Below, piece by piece: positions 1 through 20,800 of a DNA stretch of 64,000 bases. The notes beneath the pieces are model-generated. The model saw nothing but the letters and a program-made list of their open reading frames with translations, was not told the DNA's origin and made no database searches. Made by a program: the position numbers and the translations under genes. Every line of letters starts with the position of its first letter. Within the stretch, counting starts at the first letter, position 1. This DNA comes from Siniperca chuatsi (Eukaryota > Chordata > Actinopteri > Centrarchiformes > Sinipercidae). Location of the stretch: NCBI RefSeq assembly GCF_020085105.1, contig NC_058051.1:524001-588000 (forward strand). Direction: 5' to 3'.

Positions 1-848
1 ATCTGGGAAACAACTAGCATATTCTGCCGGTCTTGCGTCAAAGTCCCCTTCTTAGTTAGGTCTTAGTTTATGGTTATGGTTAGGCATCGCAGAGATAACT
101 GGTTGGGGCTGCGGATCATTAAATGTTTTCAAAATCTGATTAAGTTATGTTTGCATGAATATTCATGAAGGATATCATGTTATATTACATGTTATATTGA
201 TAAACAAGCGATGCCCCTTTTTCCCTTTGCTGAAGAGAACTGAACTGATTATCGTCTTAGAGTACAAGCTAGTAGATAAGAAAGCAAGGCTACCGAAAAG
301 TGGGCTACTGACACCTTTGGAAGTTTCCATCTGTCACATCACAGCAGTCCCTCGAGGGTCTCTCGTACCGTCTGATACTAGAACAAGAACAAACCTAGCG
401 GCCCTCGAGGCTCGCAAGCAGTATCGTATCCTATGCAACTTGAGTTTATTGGGAGCAAAGGGTGCATGAGGGCTTGTACGGCAACAGCAAGGCATGATGG
501 GAAAATGTGTCATTCACCACCGTTACAGTAAGCTACACTTTTTCACAATACTGGAGTGAGTTTGTACGAGCGTTTAAGGTCTTAATGCTTCCATCTCAGT
601 AGCTGGCAGTTAGCTTGGTGATATATTAAGCCAAGTCAGCAGGAGGTGAGAGGTTTTGTCAGGTAGTAAGTAGTAAGCACCAGGTCTGCACTCAGACACA
701 TGAACACATTTGAAGTAAAAGGATTTGGTTCTCTTCTGTATTCATATAAAACCTGACCTTACAACCAGATGATCTGAGTCACTGGATTCAGAGAGGACTC
801 TGTGTCCTGCATGTTAGCCCAGCCAGAGTGTGTTGGTGCGTGACTCAC
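1..848 (-). other. igsf21 intron 6, partial
   Basis: No further igsf21 exon, other gene or clear repeat could be recognised here. The remaining coding exons must lie left of the window. Confidence 0.6.
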
Positions 849-10608
<9,760 letters not shown>

Positions 10609-10740
10609 CCTGCCGGGTGGTGCCGCTCAGAGAGCGATGCTCCATCTGTCGTCAGAGCGGAGGACCACGGCAGCGTCTCACCGCCCATCCTTCACACTGA
10701 GGCTGCCTCCCTCTGCTGCTGGGGTGCACTCCGAGGATTA

Positions 10741-13700
10741 CAGCAGCTCCACCTCTCTGCCTCTGTGCCTCCACCTCTGTGCCTCTGTCTCTCCACCTCT
10801 CTGTCTCTGTCTCTCCACCTCTCTGTCTCTGTCCCTCCACCTCTCTGTCTGTCTGTTCCTCCACCTCTGTGCCTCTGCCTCTGTTCCTCCACCTCTCTGC
10901 CTCTGTCCCTCCACCTCTCTGTCTCTGTCCCTCCACCTCTCTGTCTCTGTCCCTCCACCTCTCTGTCTCTGTCCCTCCACCTCTCTGTCTGTCTGTTCCT
11001 CCACCTCTGTGCCTCTGTCTCTGTCCCTCCACCTCTCTGTCTCTGTTCCTCCACCTCTCTGTCTCTCCACCTCTCTCTGTCTCTGTCTCTCCTCCTCTCT
11101 CTCCACCTCTCTGTCTCTCCACCTCTCTGTCTCTCCATCTCTCTCTCCACCTCTCTGTCTCTCTCTCTCCTCCTCTCTCTGTCTCTCTCTCTCCACCTCT
11201 CTGTCTCTGTTTCTCCACCTCTCTCTGTCTCTGTTTCTCCACCTCTCTCCATCTCTCTCTCCACCTCTCTCTGTCTCTCTCTCTCCTCCTCTCTCTCCAC
11301 CTCTCTGTCTCTCTCTCTCCACCTCTCTCTGTCTCTGTTTCTCCACCTCTCTCCATCTCTCTCTCCACCTCTCTGTCTCTGTCTCTCCACCTCTCTGTCT
11401 CTGTCTCTCCTCCTCTCTCTCCACCTCTCTGTCTCTGTTTCTCCACCTCTCTCCGTCTCTCTCTCTCCACCTCTCTGTCTCTGTCTCTCCACCTCTCTGT
11501 CTCTGTCTCTCCTCCTCTCTCTCCACCTCTCTGTCTCTGTTTCTCCACCTCTCTGTCTGTCTGTTCCTCCACCTCTGTGCCTCTGCCTCTGTTCCTCCAC
11601 CTCTCTGCCTCTGTCTCTCCACCTCTCTCTGTCTCTGTCTCTCCTCCTCTCTCTCCACCTCTCTGTCTCTGTCTCTCCACCTCTCTGTCTCTGTCTCTCC
11701 TCCTCTCTCTCCACCTCTCTCTGTCTCTGTTCCTCCACTCTCTCTCTCCTCTGTCTCTCCACCTCTCTCTGTCTCTGTCTCCTCCTCCTCACCTCTCTGT
11801 CTCTCCACCTCTCTCTGTCTCTCCACCTCTCTGTCTCTCCACCTCTCTCTGTCTCTGTCTCTCCTCCTCTCTCTCCACCTCTCTGTCTCTGTTCCTCCAC
11901 CTCTCTGTCTGTCTCTCCACCTCTCTGTCTGTCTGTTCCTCCATCTCTCTGTCTCTCCACCTCTCTGCCTCTGTCTCTCCTCCTCTCTCTCCACCTCTCT
12001 GTCTCTCCACCTCTCTGTCTCCTCTCCACCTCTCTCTGTCTCTCCACCTCTCTGTCTCTCCACCTCTCTCTGTCTCTGTCTCTCCTCCTCTCTCTCTCCA
12101 CCTCTCTGTCTCTGTTTCTCCACCTCTCTGTCTGTCTGTTCCTCCACCTCTGTGCCTCTGCCTCTGTTCCTCCACCTCTCTGCCTCTGTCTCTCCACCTC
12201 TCTGTCTCTGTCCCTCCACCTCTCTGTCTCTGTCTCTCCACCTCTCTGTCTCTGTCCCTCCACCTCTCTGTCTGTCTGTTCCTCCACCTCTGTGCCTCTG
12301 TCTCTGTCCCTCCACCTCTCTGTCTCTGTTCCTCCACCTCTCTGTCTCTGTTCCTCCACCTCTCTGTCTCTCCACCTCTCTCTGTCTCTGTCTCTCCTCC
12401 TCTCTCTCCACCTCTCTGTCTCTCCACCTCTCTGTCTCTGTCTCTCCATCTCTCTCTCCACCTCTGTCTCTCCACCTCTCTGTCTCTCCACCTCTCTGTC
12501 TCTCCATCTCTCTCTCCACCTCTCTGTCTCTCTCTCTCCTCCTCTCTCTGTCTCTCTCTCTCCACCTCTCTGTCTCTGTTTCTCCACCTCTCTCTGTCTC
12601 TGTTTCTCCACCTCTCTCCATCTCTCTCTCTCCACCTCTCTGTCTCTGTCTCTCCACCTCTCTCTGTCTCTCTCTCTCCTCCTCTCTCTCCACCTCTCTC
12701 TGTCTCTCCACCTCTCTCTGTCTCTGTCTCTCCTCCTCTCTCTCCACCTCTCTCTGTCTCTCCACCTCTCTCTGTCTCTGTCTCTCCTCCTCTCTCTCCA
12801 CCTCTCTGTCTCTGTTTCTCCACCTCTCTCTGTCTCTGTTCCTCCACCTCTCTCTCCACCTCTCTGTCTCTCCACCTCTCTCTGTCTCTCCACCTCTCTG
12901 TCTCTCCACCTCTCTGTCTCTGTCTCTCCTCCTCTCTCTCCACCTCTCTGTCTCTGTTTCTCCACCTCTCTGTCTCTGTTCCTCCACCTCTCTCTCCACC
13001 TCTCTGCCTCTGTCTCTCCACCTCTCTGTCTCTGTCTCTCCACCTCTCTCTCCACCTCTCTGCCTCTGTCTCTCCACCTCTCTGTCTCTGTCTCTCCATC
13101 TCTCTCTCCACCTCTCTGCCTCTGTTCCTCCACCTCTCTGTTTCTGTTTCTCCACCTCTCTCTCCACCTCTCTCTGTCTCTCCACCTCTCTCTGTCTCTC
13201 CTCCTCTCTCTCCACCTCTCTGTCTCTGTCTCTCCTCCTCTCTCTCCACCTCTCTCTGTCTCTGCTCCTCTCTCTCCACCTCTCTGTCTCTGTTTCTCCA
13301 CCTCTCTGTCTCTGTTTCTCCACCTCTCTGTCTCTCCACCTCTCTCTGTCTCTCCTCCTCTCTCTCCACCTCTCTCTGTCTCTCCTCCTCTCTCTCCACC
13401 TCTCTGTCTCTGTCTCTCCTCCTCTCTCTCCACCTCTCTCTGTCTCTCCTCCTCTCTCTCCACCTCTCTGTCTCTGTTTCTCCACCTCTCTGTCTCTGTT
13501 CCTCCACCTCTCTCTCCACCTCTCTGCCTCTGTCTCTCCACCTCTCTGTCTCTGTCTCTCCACCTCTCTCTCCACCTCTCTGCCTCTGTCTCTCCACCTC
13601 TCTGTCTCTCCATCTCTCTCTCCACCTCTCTGCCTCTGTTCCTCCACCTCTCTGTTTCTGTTTCTCCACCTCTCTCTCCACCTCTCTCTGTCTCTCCACC

Positions 13701-14217
13701 TCTCTCTGTCTCTCCTCCTCTCTCTCCACCTCTCTGTCTCTGTCTCTCCTCCTCTCTCTCCACCTCTCTCTGTCTCTGCTCCTCTCTCTCCACCTCTCTG
13801 TCTCTGTTTCTCCACCTCTCTGTCTCTGTTTCTCCACCTCTCTGTCTCTCCACCTCTCTCTGTCTCTCCTCCTCTCTCTCCACCTCTCTGTCTCTGTCTC
13901 TCCTCCTCTCTCTCCACCTCTCTCTGTCTCTGTCTCTCCACCTCTCTGTCTCTCCACCTCTCTGTCTCTGTCTCTCCTCCTCTCTCTCCACCTCTCTGTC
14001 TCTGTTTCTCCACCTCTCTGTCTCTGTTCCTCCACCTCTCTCTCCACCTCTCTGTCTCTGTTCCTCCACCTCTCTGTCTCTCCACCTCTCTCTGTCTCTG
14101 TCTCTGCTCCTCTCTCTCCACCTCTGTCTCTGTCTCTCCACCTCTCTGTCTCTCCACCTCTCTCTGTCTCTGTCTCTCCACCTCTCTCTGTCTCTGTTCC
14201 TCCACCTCTCTGTCTTC
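10741..14217. repeat. 3.5-kb pyrimidine-rich minisatellite (CTCTGTCTCTCCACCT family)
   Basis: The tract is built almost wholly from CTCCACCTCTCTGTCTCT-type units of about 17-24 bp, with well over 100 unit copies. Variants include TTCCTCCACC, TCTCCTCCTC and GTGCCTCTG. The plus strand is nearly all pyrimidine plus occasional G, so it lacks stop codons and produces spurious reading frames of about 1,000 codons on both strands. Segments recur as higher-order copies, for example 13119-13275 with 13630-13790 and 10857-10915 with 12138-12195. It starts about 130 bp upstream of the igsf21 start codon. Confidence 0.97.
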
Positions 14218-16028
14218 CACAGTGAAACAGCGTTGGATGAAACAAACTGATGATGTGTGGAGTTCAGACTCCCTGCTGTTTGTTTTGATTATTCGGTCAG
14301 AACTGTGTTATAGATGTCATATAAGATAACCGTTGTGTTTCTACCGGGACAGCGCCCCCTGCGTTCTGACTGTCCTGTGACCAGAGCTGCGTGGACGGGA
14401 ACCCCAAACACTTTGTTACATCGCTTCCATCATCCTGAAGCTCCGCTCAGAGAAAGGTGCAGCGCTTCTCCGAGGAGGTTCAAATACATCTCCCAGCATT
14501 TCCAAAGCTCTCATTTACACATTTACCTTGTTATTTATTTAAGTGAGGTAGGAACTTCTAAATCGTGGTTTATTGGTGTTATCTCCTGTGAAGCGCTGAG
14601 CTCCAGGCTTCAGCTACAGGTGGAGACTGAGATGGAGTCCCGTGCTGAAAGGCCGGCAGAGGACCAGGAGCGGATCCGCAGGCTGGGGGCTGAGCAGGAG
14701 ACCGAAGCCCTGCAGCTTTAGGCCTCCGAGGAGGATCACTGATGCACCTGGAGGTGGGCCTGCGCTGCATGCCGCGTTCAGCCGGGTCCGGTCCAGCTGT
14801 GCAGGGTCGATCGGCACCACGACGAGGACACGAGAGAGGAGCGATGCCTGCAGGTGTGTTGACTCAGCAGGGACGATATCAAATGAGAAAAGTGGATCTA
14901 CAGGAGAATAAATATTTGAAAGCGCTGCAGACTGCCCGAGAGCCGAACTGCATTACACTCCTTCAGTTATCCTTCGAATTCACCTGCCGCCTGAATTCTG
15001 TGTTTCTTGAGACAAATAAAGACAACTGATGCAGAAAAATGTACCATAATGCAGGAAATTAAGTGTTTGATGCTCAAAATTTGCCCCCCCCCAAACGAAC
15101 GCTACGCCCTTGAGTGTCACTGAAGACACTGTGGCAGACAGAAATGGCTGCTGCAACGGACGATTCTGCAAAACCCAGGAATCCAGTGGCAGCGTTTCTA
15201 AGCGCTCTTCCTTTCCTGTGCAGCTTCGGTCGGGCCGATCGCGGTTCCAGGTTTTTAAAAAGCCAACATGTTGAGTATAGTTCTGTATTTTCCTGTTTGT
15301 ACCGTAATGTTTTAAATACTCCACTACTGGATACTGTGAGATGCAAAACATCACAAACGACACAAAAAGTGATGCAGTCGGTTCCAGAAATGGAAAAACA
15401 TCTGTAATTTTATTGTATTTAAAAGTGCCGGTGTAAAATGTACCACTAAACTCTGAGACCGGCTGCGTCCAACATGGCTGCAACGTTTCTGCCATGCAGG
15501 TGAAGCAACGCAGGTGAAAATGAAGAATCGACCTGACTCTGGCAACTTCTTCACAGTAATATTACCACTCCTGTAGTTTCACAACCTGTCCAGTAGAGGC
15601 ACCGAGCACAGCAGGAGGACAAAGAGCTGTGGACGTACCGTGGACATACAACATGTAGTAATACAATCTGTAAACAAACTGTAAAATAACTCTTTTAAGA
15701 GTGTAAAGTATCAAATACATGCTGACAAAAACAAGTAAAATATTAAAATTACAATATTACATCATTTGATAACAAAATAAATACATTTTGTAATACAGAC
15801 ATGTTGTGTTTGTGTCTCAGTTCGGGCTGAAAGGACTCTGCAGAGGAGGACTCGCGAGTCCAGCCGGGTTCGGTGCTTTCGGTCAGATTTCTACGACGGA
15901 GCAGAAAGGAAAGTCATAATGTTACAAATATTTGAAATAAATTGTGTTTTTATGACTAAAATCAGAACTTAGCAGAACTCCATTTTAAGAAAAACTGCAA
16001 TATTATGACTTTCTCTTAAAATTACAAC

Positions 16029-16034
16029 TTTATT
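16029..16034 (-). terminator. Candidate arhgef10l poly(A) signal
   Basis: This is the nearest clear minus-strand AATAAA downstream of the arhgef10l stop that I found. It would imply a 3'UTR of about 1.2 kb. Others further left cannot be excluded. Confidence 0.3.
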
Positions 16035-16429
16035 CTGACAACCTTCGGCGTTGTCCTCAGAATATTCGGATTGGTTCACATTGATCCTAAAATGGGACAC
16101 GCGGCAGCGTCTCTGCACGTATTATCGCTGTCTACACGTCCGTTTCTGCACAGGGTTATGTAAAGAGTCAAGGTGCGCACATCAATAATGTAATGTCTGT
16201 TAATCACTGTAACAGATTTAAACATGGACACTGAAGTTCTACAACAACTGAGTTCACGTAGACGTTTTAAATAACTGCCATGAATCTGAAACCGAAATGT
16301 TCAAAGTGCTGTTGTTAGGACTCACAGACCCCAGGTCAGTGCTGCAGCAGCTGTTTTAAAGAGAAAGCAGCAGAGCAGGATGTTGAGCCGCGAGGAGGAA
16401 CACATCACACCCTCACAGGAAGCAAAAGA

Positions 16430-16760
16430 CTCAGTTAGCCTAGCTTAGCATAAGGACTGGAAGCAGGGGGAACAGCTAGCCTTGCTAATACACTTTCTGA
16501 CACCTCTACAGCTCTCTGACTAACATCTTGTATCTGTTTGTTTAATCCGGACGCACACTGAAATGTAAAAACCGTTTGTGGCTTTAGGGGCGTTGTGGGC
16601 CGGAGCTACAGGGTTTCTTGACAAACGGCAGTTTAATCATCCGCCAGCACTTCTGCGCAGCGTGTCTGCGATGGTGCTGGAAACCTCACCGAGGCTGCAC
16701 GCAGTCACTGCGCCGGCTGTTGTTCGTCAAGAAATAGTTCCAGCATGTAGCTGACCCCAG
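16430..16760 (+). repeat. Teleost interspersed repeat (GCCTAGCTTAGCATAAAGAC family), copy 2
   Basis: It shares TAGCCTAGCTTAGCATAAGG, GGAAGCAGGGGGAACAGCTA and the downstream CACTTCTGCGCAGCGTG region with copy 1. Confidence 0.75.
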
Positions 16761-17262
16761 CGCTGCACTGAACCAGGGCTCCCACAGCTTAAGGCAAGGT
16801 AGATTTAAGACTTTTCAAGGATCCGTGGGAGCCCTGAGAATGATTCTCATCGTGCTCAGAAAAAGGAGAATAATCCTGCGTCCCAGAAGGTTGCCGTGTT
16901 CCTTTAAATGACACAAACTACGAGCCTGTTTGTGAATTCCCGCCAGGTGTCGTGGTCCGAATAAGTAACGGTTGAACACGCAGCCCCGAGAGGATGTGAG
17001 GAGCTGATACAGATTCATGCCGTGGTGTTTGATCACATGTGGACAAAGAGCTGAACAATGTTGGTCTCCATGATGTCCAACATTACTGGTGTAATGCTAC
17101 CTGTGGCGTTAGCGTGCTGACATCACCTGTCCACCTGAAGAGGAAACCGGAGGAACACGAAGCCGCCAGAGGCTCCTTTGACTTCAGAGTCCAGCTGACA
17201 TGTTCGGGGGTGAGCTGGTGTTGGCGTCCACAGACTGGGACCACAGGTGACATGCTCGTCCG

Positions 17263-17858
17263 TCACTGGCTGAGAGTCAGAGGGAGCTGCCACACCAGCA
17301 GAGTGTTTTCAGTGGCGTCTGAGCCGGTCTCCGCTGAGGCCGTCGGGCCGATCCTGCGGTGGCCTCTGCCCCCGGAGAAGATGGCCGTTGAGGTGACCTT
17401 GCTGCGCCTGGCCTCCCCCTCCTTCCCCCAGTCCACGGGCCGCCCCCTCACCCACACATCGGGGTCCTCGCTCACTTCATAGATGGAGCCGTCCTCTGGG
17501 CTGTGCTCCAGGGAGTCTGGGGGGGCCCTCGGGTTTCCCTGTTCGAGCTGCGCTGTCAGCAGCTTCCCGGGCAGCTGGCAGGTGGAGTGGAGGCGGTACT
17601 GCAGCAGGAGACGCTTGGGCTTCTCCTCCCTCAGTGGAGGAGCGCCGGAGTCCTGGGGGTAGCTGCTCTGCTCCAACCTCTGCCCTCCTTCATCTCCTCC
17701 CACATCACCTTTACCTCCCCCTCCTCCTCCGTTAACACCGCCCTCGCCGCCGTTGAGGATGGAGTCCCGTCTGAGCAAGTCGGAGGCCAGCGTGCTGGAG
17801 GTCGACACCAGGAAGTCCACCGGACCACAGTGAGCGTTCAGAGACGTCATCCCTTTAC
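17263..17858 (-). CDS. arhgef10l: arhgef10l last coding exon (27)
   Basis: It begins [20 protein letters not shown], has a Gly-rich insert ([20 protein letters not shown]), then [15 protein letters not shown] and [18 protein letters not shown], and ends [13 protein letters not shown] with TGA at 17265-17263. The Gly-rich stretch is not in mammals and looks like low-complexity expansion. Confidence 0.95.
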
Positions 17859-20800
17859 CTGGGGGGCAGCAGGATAAAGTGCTTAAAATCAGAGTCTTAA
17901 TGTGTCGGAGCAACTAATCATCATACGATAATGTTAGAGCTGCTGCAGCAGCCAGAGCTCAGAGAATCAGTTATTCAGAAGCACCTTGATTTTCATTCCT
18001 TCTGCGTCTCAGTGCTCAAACATTAAAAAAGGGTCCAAATGTGGCCTTTTTTCAACCCAATCAACGTCTGGGAGCTTTAATCCAGCGTCAAGACACTAAA
18101 GGACCTCCAGCAGGCTGATCAGAGGTCAGTGCTCACTGCACAGGGAACACACTGGCTTCAGGTTCGCCATTGTCTTCAATGTGTGACAAATGCAGTAAAA
18201 TATATTACTGGCAAAATAAATCTACTGTTTTGGTTCCTGTCTTGAACTGGCTGCTGTTGGGGCTCAGTTCCCCGTTTTAGTCGCTTCGGTGCCTTATTCA
18301 ACACGGACACGCCATGTGCTCGTGATGTCACGCTGCAGAGGTTTTAAATGAACCGCCTTCAGGGAATAACGAGCACATGCAGCACCAGGAGGATGTGGGG
18401 AGCTGCCGGACTCAGCACTGACCTGTGATCTTGGGGATGCCCTCCAGCGTGGGCACAGGGAAGGCGAGGATGATGCCCTGGCTGGTCCCCACCCACAGCA
18501 GGCCCTGGCAGATCAGCAGGCTGGACACACAAACCTGACCTGCAGCACAAACAGACATTCAACCATTAACATGACCACAGTCCATGTTTTGTGTTGTCTA
18601 GTCCTGATCCAGGACCCTCAGAGTACGTGTCAAAGTCCTGGATCTCCACCCCCCAGAACCTGGACGTTTCAGTCACTGAGCAAAGTGTTCGCTCTCTGTA
18701 TTTCCATCCGGCTCGGGTGCTAACGTGTTGTTTGGCCTTGCCTGGTGTCAGATGGGTGGTGCGGGTGGAGATGTTGACTTCCTGCAGTGGTTCCAAGGTC
18801 TCTGTGTGAAACAGGTGGATGGAGGAGCCCTGGGTGAAGGCCATCCAAACCCCCCCGCCTGAGCGAACCATGTGGCTAACACTGCAGCCTGGATCGGCGT
18901 GGGCTTCGAAACCCTACAGCAGAGACAGAGACAGAGACAGAGACAGACAGGGGGACGGCCTCACTCAGAGGTATGAATATTAAAGCAGGTGGACTGAAGA
19001 CAACTGAGCTCTTTTATAATGAGGTGTGAGCGGAGAGACGTGAGCAGCGAGGCGGCGAGGGTTACAGCGGGCCAGCAGGATAACCGGTCAGTGGGGGGGG
19101 GGGACGCAGCGTGGACGTCACTGAAAGCCGCATGTAAGTAGTTTATACAGTTTTTATCTTTTTAAAATCCCCTTGGTACATGAGTCTGCCCGTTAGTAGC
19201 TTGCAGACGACAGCTAGCTACCAGTTTAGGACGAGTGAGTGCAGGAACATAACACCCCCACACCGAGACTCTGTGAGTGGGTGCTCAGGGGTCTGAGAGC
19301 CGTCGGGTTCCAACCATGGCGGTTTTCCATGACCAGCACTAACACAGACGAGGACAGCGCGCCACTCGCTCGTTCTGCGCAGCTGTTTGGTTCAGATCGT
19401 CAAATCTGACTCTGCACCATAAACTGTACGTGTGGCAAAAAGCCAGTAATGACCTTCTACGTAATCAGACATGTCAGTGAAAGGTGTTTGTTCTTTCTTT
19501 TCTTCACATTCACCCACTCAACAGCTTTTCTTTAGGCAGTTTCACAGAGACTAACAGTAGTCACATTAAAGGTCTTGTGTTCAGCAAAAGCACGAGTGCA
19601 AACGCTCACACAAACACCAGCGAGCGATCAAAATATCACGTTCCTCGATTCAGTTTCCCAGCCTTCCCCGCGGAGCCCGAGCTGCAGCCTCCGGTGCGGC
19701 AGCCTGTTAGCTGCAGACACGCCCGTCTGTCAGTCAGGCTCACACACAGCAAGTGCAGCACACACACCATCCGTGTACACCAGCCGCCGACACGGGGCCG
19801 CCAGCGACAGGAAGTGACCTGACTGACGGAGGGGGAGGGGAAACGTAGAAACCGCCATGGAGATGGAAAAGGAAACTACACACTGAGTTGATCACTACTG
19901 TGGCAAATGAAAGATTTGACTTAACGAAATGATTTGAATTTATTTGAATTTTTCACACAAGCTAAACAGATTTTCAGCTTGTGTGGAAAACTAGGGCAGC
20001 AGTGCTGCGCTGTGAGCCAGCAGCCGGGAGGCTCTGGCACACGGAGCTGCACAGTACGAGCTTCCTTCACTGCCGTGCCCTCTGCACGTGTGAAACACTG
20101 GTAACATCAACAGAGTGCATCAGATCTCCAGGCCACACGGAGGTGTGACAGGTGGGGGGGCTCAGGGGAACTGGCCTACCTGTGTGCAGAGGCTGGATCC
20201 TTGGATGACGGTGACTTGGTTGGCACAGCTGGCCCATACAGCGTCTTCAAGTGTCAGCAGACTGCAGACCGGCTGAGAGCCCAGAGGCACCAGCCTGCAC
20301 GAGTCCAGGTCCCACAGTCTCTCTGAGGGGAAGAACGGTTCAGAACTACTGCAGCGTAATCTGCACTCTGACGTGTAAACCAGCAGAGAGCGCTCACCTC
20401 CGGTCTTTCTGTGGTACACGGCTACTTTGCCGTTGGCCAGTCCAGCGAAGAGGAAAGACAGCGAGTGTCTGAGGCTGAGGACCGGACTGCGGTCAGGGTT
20501 CACCAAGGTCAGCAGGCACTGAACAGCTGTGTCCACGCTGCTGTACACGTGGATGCTGCAAAACAAGGAGACACATTACACTGCAGTAGTTCAACACTTC
20601 TTATCTCTCTTTGTGAGAGTCAGATGTTCAGATGGCTCTCAGTCTGTGTTCAGTACAAGGCTGGACTCAGGACGTGGTTAGCCTAGCTTAGCATAAAGAC
20701 TGGAGGGGGGGCAGCTAGCCTGGCTCTGTCCAAAGTTCGAAAATACACCCACCAACACCTCCAAAGCTCTCTGATGAACATGCTGCATGTGTTTGTTTAA

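Larger units (their letters stand above)
14218..17262. other. Spacer between arhgef10l and igsf21
   Basis: The arhgef10l 3'UTR should begin at 17262 and run leftward. A minus-strand AATAAA is at 16034-16029, about 1.2 kb past the stop, and would be a plausible end. A GC-richer stretch at 14340-14870 has an open plus-strand frame (MESRAERPAEDQERIRRLG near 14632-14690) but no family I recognise. A teleost repeat sits at 16430-16760. Nothing else stands out. Confidence 0.5.

Noticed and set aside
17503..17877. Plus-strand frame of 124 codons opposite the last arhgef10l exon
   Set aside because: Shadow of the conserved minus-strand exon. No homology or splice context of its own.
18535..18537. 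CAG acceptor immediately before GTTTGTGTG for arhgef10l exon 26
   Set aside because: It would break phase with the upstream exon and lose the conserved Gly-Gln; the CTGCAG 5 bp upstream fits both.
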